This document shows, piece by piece, positions 57,493 to 58,868 of a stretch of DNA of 58,868 bases. The DNA lies in assembly GCA_021769295.1 (NCBI GenBank), contig JAETTD010000015.1, positions 1-58,868 on the forward strand. The letters are read 5' to 3'. Positions within the stretch are counted from its first letter, which is position 1; every line of letters starts with the position of its first letter. The DNA comes from Bacillota bacterium. Its GTDB lineage: Bacteria; Bacillota; Clostridia; Peptostreptococcales; Anaerovoracaceae. Under the pieces are notes generated by a model. It was not told the origin of the DNA. It saw only the letters and a program-made list of their open reading frames with translations, and searched no databases. Made by a program: the position numbers and the translations under genes.

Positions 57493-58404
57493 ATGAAAAT
57501 AGTAGTTTTAGACGGCTATACGATAAATTCGGGAGACCTTTCGTGGGAAGCTGTGGAAAGTCTCGGCCAAACAACCGTATATGACCGCACCCCAAATGAC
57601 AGAGTAATTGAAAGAATCGGTGACTGCGACGTTATACTTACAAGCAAATGTAAGATTACGGCAGAAGTCATGGATGCTTGCCCCAACATAAAATTTATAG
57701 GGGTTCTGGCTACAGGTTATGACAACATAGATGTAAAAGCAGCTTCAGAAAGAAATATTGCTGTGTGCAATGTTCCCGCGTATTCCACCGAAGCTGTTGC
57801 CCAACATACTTTTGCATTGCTTTTGGAACTGTGCAACAATGCCGGTCTTCACAATAAAATAGTTCAGGAAGGTCAGTGGTCTGCTTGCACTGATTTCTGC
57901 ATGACAGCCGTTCCTATGTTCCAGCTCAGCGGCAAGACCTTGGGTATAGTCGGATATGGCTCTATCGGCAAGCGTGTGGGACAGATTGCTGAAGCCATAG
58001 GCATGACCGTAATCCCTTACAGCAGAGACCCTGAAGGTGCAGTAAAGGCTGACGTCTTAACTCTCCACTGCCCTGCCACGCCTGAAAACACCGGCTTTAT
58101 AAACAAGGATTTCATAAGCCGCATGAAAGACGGAGCTTACCTCATAAATACTGCCCGCGGTGTTCTTATCAACGAGCAGGATCTGGCAGACGCAGTCAAG
58201 AGCGGAAAACTTGCAGGCGCCGCAGTGGATGTGGTCTCCAAAGAGCCTATATTAAAAGATAACCCGCTTCTCGGAATCTCCAACCTTATTATCACACCTC
58301 ACATGGCATGGACCTCTACGGAAGCAAGGGAGGTCATATGCGCCACCTCTGCCGAAAACCTCAAGTCGTTTATTGCCGGTGAAAAACTGAATCGAATCGT
58401 TTAA
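57493..58404 (+). CDS. D-2-hydroxyacid dehydrogenase (glycerate dehydrogenase-like)
   Basis: A 303-residue NAD-dependent D-isomer-specific dehydrogenase. IKFIGVLATGYDNIDVKAAS in the catalytic domain, LGIVGYGSIGKRVGQIAEAI (dinucleotide-binding GxGxxG), INTARGVLINEQDLADAV with catalytic Arg, VVSKEPILKDNPLL with Glu, and IITPHMAWTSTEAR with His. No Asp at the end of strand 2 is clearly placed, so NAD versus NADP is not settled. Glycerate/hydroxypyruvate is the likely pair from similarity. Good AGGAGG site. A hairpin and family A array follow its stop. Confidence 0.88.
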   Translation: MKIVVLDGYTINSGDLSWEAVESLGQTTVYDRTPNDRVIERIGDCDVILTSKCKITAEVMDACPNIKFIGVLATGYDNIDVKAASERNIAVCNVPAYSTEAVAQHTFALLLELCNNAGLHNKIVQEGQWSACTDFCMTAVPMFQLSGKTLGIVGYGSIGKRVGQIAEAIGMTVIPYSRDPEGAVKADVLTLHCPATPENTGFINKDFISRMKDGAYLINTARGVLINEQDLADAVKSGKLAGAAVDVVSKEPILKDNPLLGISNLIITPHMAWTSTEAREVICATSAENLKSFIAGEKLNRIV

Positions 58405-58420
58405 CGCAAAAAAGGCTGTC

Positions 58421-58448
58421 GCACAGCCGATTGAAAAGTCGGCCGTGC
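58421..58448. repeat. Boundary hairpin GCACAGCCGATTGAAAAGTC before the third family A array
   Basis: An 11-pair stem with one mismatch, same as 43915-43940. Followed by GAAGTTGACGACGATGCA, which is also similar to the 44-kb copy, then a variable GC-rich stretch. Confidence 0.75.
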
Positions 58449-58521
58449 GAAGTTGACGACGATGCAAGCTGAGGCGGGTCGCCTGGCCGGCTGCTGGTAG
58501 CGGGGCGGCAAGCAGCGAGAC

Positions 58522-58742
58522 TGCCGTAAACCTTAAATTTTCTTTGAATTGCGGCATTTTGACAGCAGTGATAGTGCTCAAATTGCCGTAAAGTTCGCAA
58601 TTTCTTTTAAATACGGCATTTTATAAGCCGTAGGAAGGGTAAAAATGCCGTAAATTTGAAATTTTTCTTAGTTTCCGGCATTTTGGCGAGAAATAAGGCA
58701 GCAAAAGTGCCGCAAATGGGAGATTTTCTTACATTTGCGGCA
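58522..58742 (+). repeat. Family A array: four hairpin units with an exact 62-bp period
   Basis: Arms start at 58522, 58584, 58646 and 58708; total 221 bp. Near-identical to 44011-44231. Beyond it, 58743-58868 holds a small palindrome (TAAATTACC/GGTAATTTA, 58775-58798) and GGGAGC/GCTCCC, and no gene that I can support. Confidence 0.88.
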
Positions 58743-58868
58743 CTTTGCAATTCGAGCCTATGAAAAAAAGTCTGTAAATTACCTTCTATGGTAATTTAGA
58801 TATTGTGGGAGCATTGAAATCTCAAGCTCCCTTGATTGAAAACAGTATAATCTATCATATATTGCATG

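Overview
The window looks like the chromosome of an anaerobic, amino-acid-fermenting member of the Clostridia (Firmicutes). The signs are moderate GC, strong AGGAGG-type ribosome sites, rubrerythrin, sigma-54 enhancer-binding regulators next to catabolic operons, molybdenum-cofactor genes, sodium/amino-acid symporters and many M20 peptidases. The genus cannot be fixed from sequence alone. Most genes are on the minus strand in long, tightly spaced operons. No rRNA, prophage, insertion sequence or CRISPR array was seen. The only RNA gene recognised is tRNA-Ser(GGA) at 16049-16136.

Left part (1-11100): the start of an AGCS symporter, a sigma-54-controlled RocB-like M20 peptidase with its adjacent activator, and an operon of three further M20 enzymes, a BTAD/SARP-type regulator and a YtcJ-type amidohydrolase. 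This looks like a peptide or N-acyl amino acid utilisation region. 11100-16140: GNAT, homoserine dehydrogenase, a flavin-binding protein, a duplicated DUF305 protein, a membrane-anchored lipase, a helical DUF2383-like protein and tRNA-Ser. 16140-18350: a small island with an Ltp-repeat membrane protein whose reading frame is broken at a C9 tract, plus a lipoprotein, bracketed by two copies of a repeat. 18349-27730: thrH, then a long minus-strand operon (YczE-like membrane protein, thrC, DUF3267, moeA, mobAB fusion, a molybdopterin-binding protein, modABC). With hom (11706) and thrC, thrH could complete threonine synthesis without thrB.

28444-37731: a second sigma-54 region. An activator with three upstream palindromes faces a canonical -24/-12 promoter, followed by an HMG-CoA-lyase-like enzyme lacking the usual catalytic cysteine, a degradative-type HMG-CoA reductase, an amidohydrolase, an AGCS symporter, a CaiB CoA-transferase and an enoyl-CoA hydratase. 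Mevalonate or branched acyl-CoA catabolism is the most natural reading. 38334-43846: rubrerythrin and three aminotransferases around a PucR-type regulator. 44332-50477: typA, an MscS channel and pyruvate carboxylase. 50750-58404: a methyltransferase, an operon of rph, rdgB, yihY, a HAD phosphatase, a sugar-type transporter and a glycerophosphodiesterase, and a D-2-hydroxyacid dehydrogenase.

The most unusual feature is in the intergenic DNA. Three unrelated palindromic repeat families all have an exact 62-bp period. Family A is a 35-nt TGCCGTAA/TTACGGCA hairpin present as four units; three arrays, each exactly 221 bp, lie at 10862, 44011 and 58522. Family B is a GTATAC unit, doubled at 28201, 37847 and (degenerate) 18988. 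Family C is a unit present three times at 27979 and at 37991. The shared period, close to six helical turns, suggests a common mechanism of spread or a common binding or processing partner. No system matching this is known to me.
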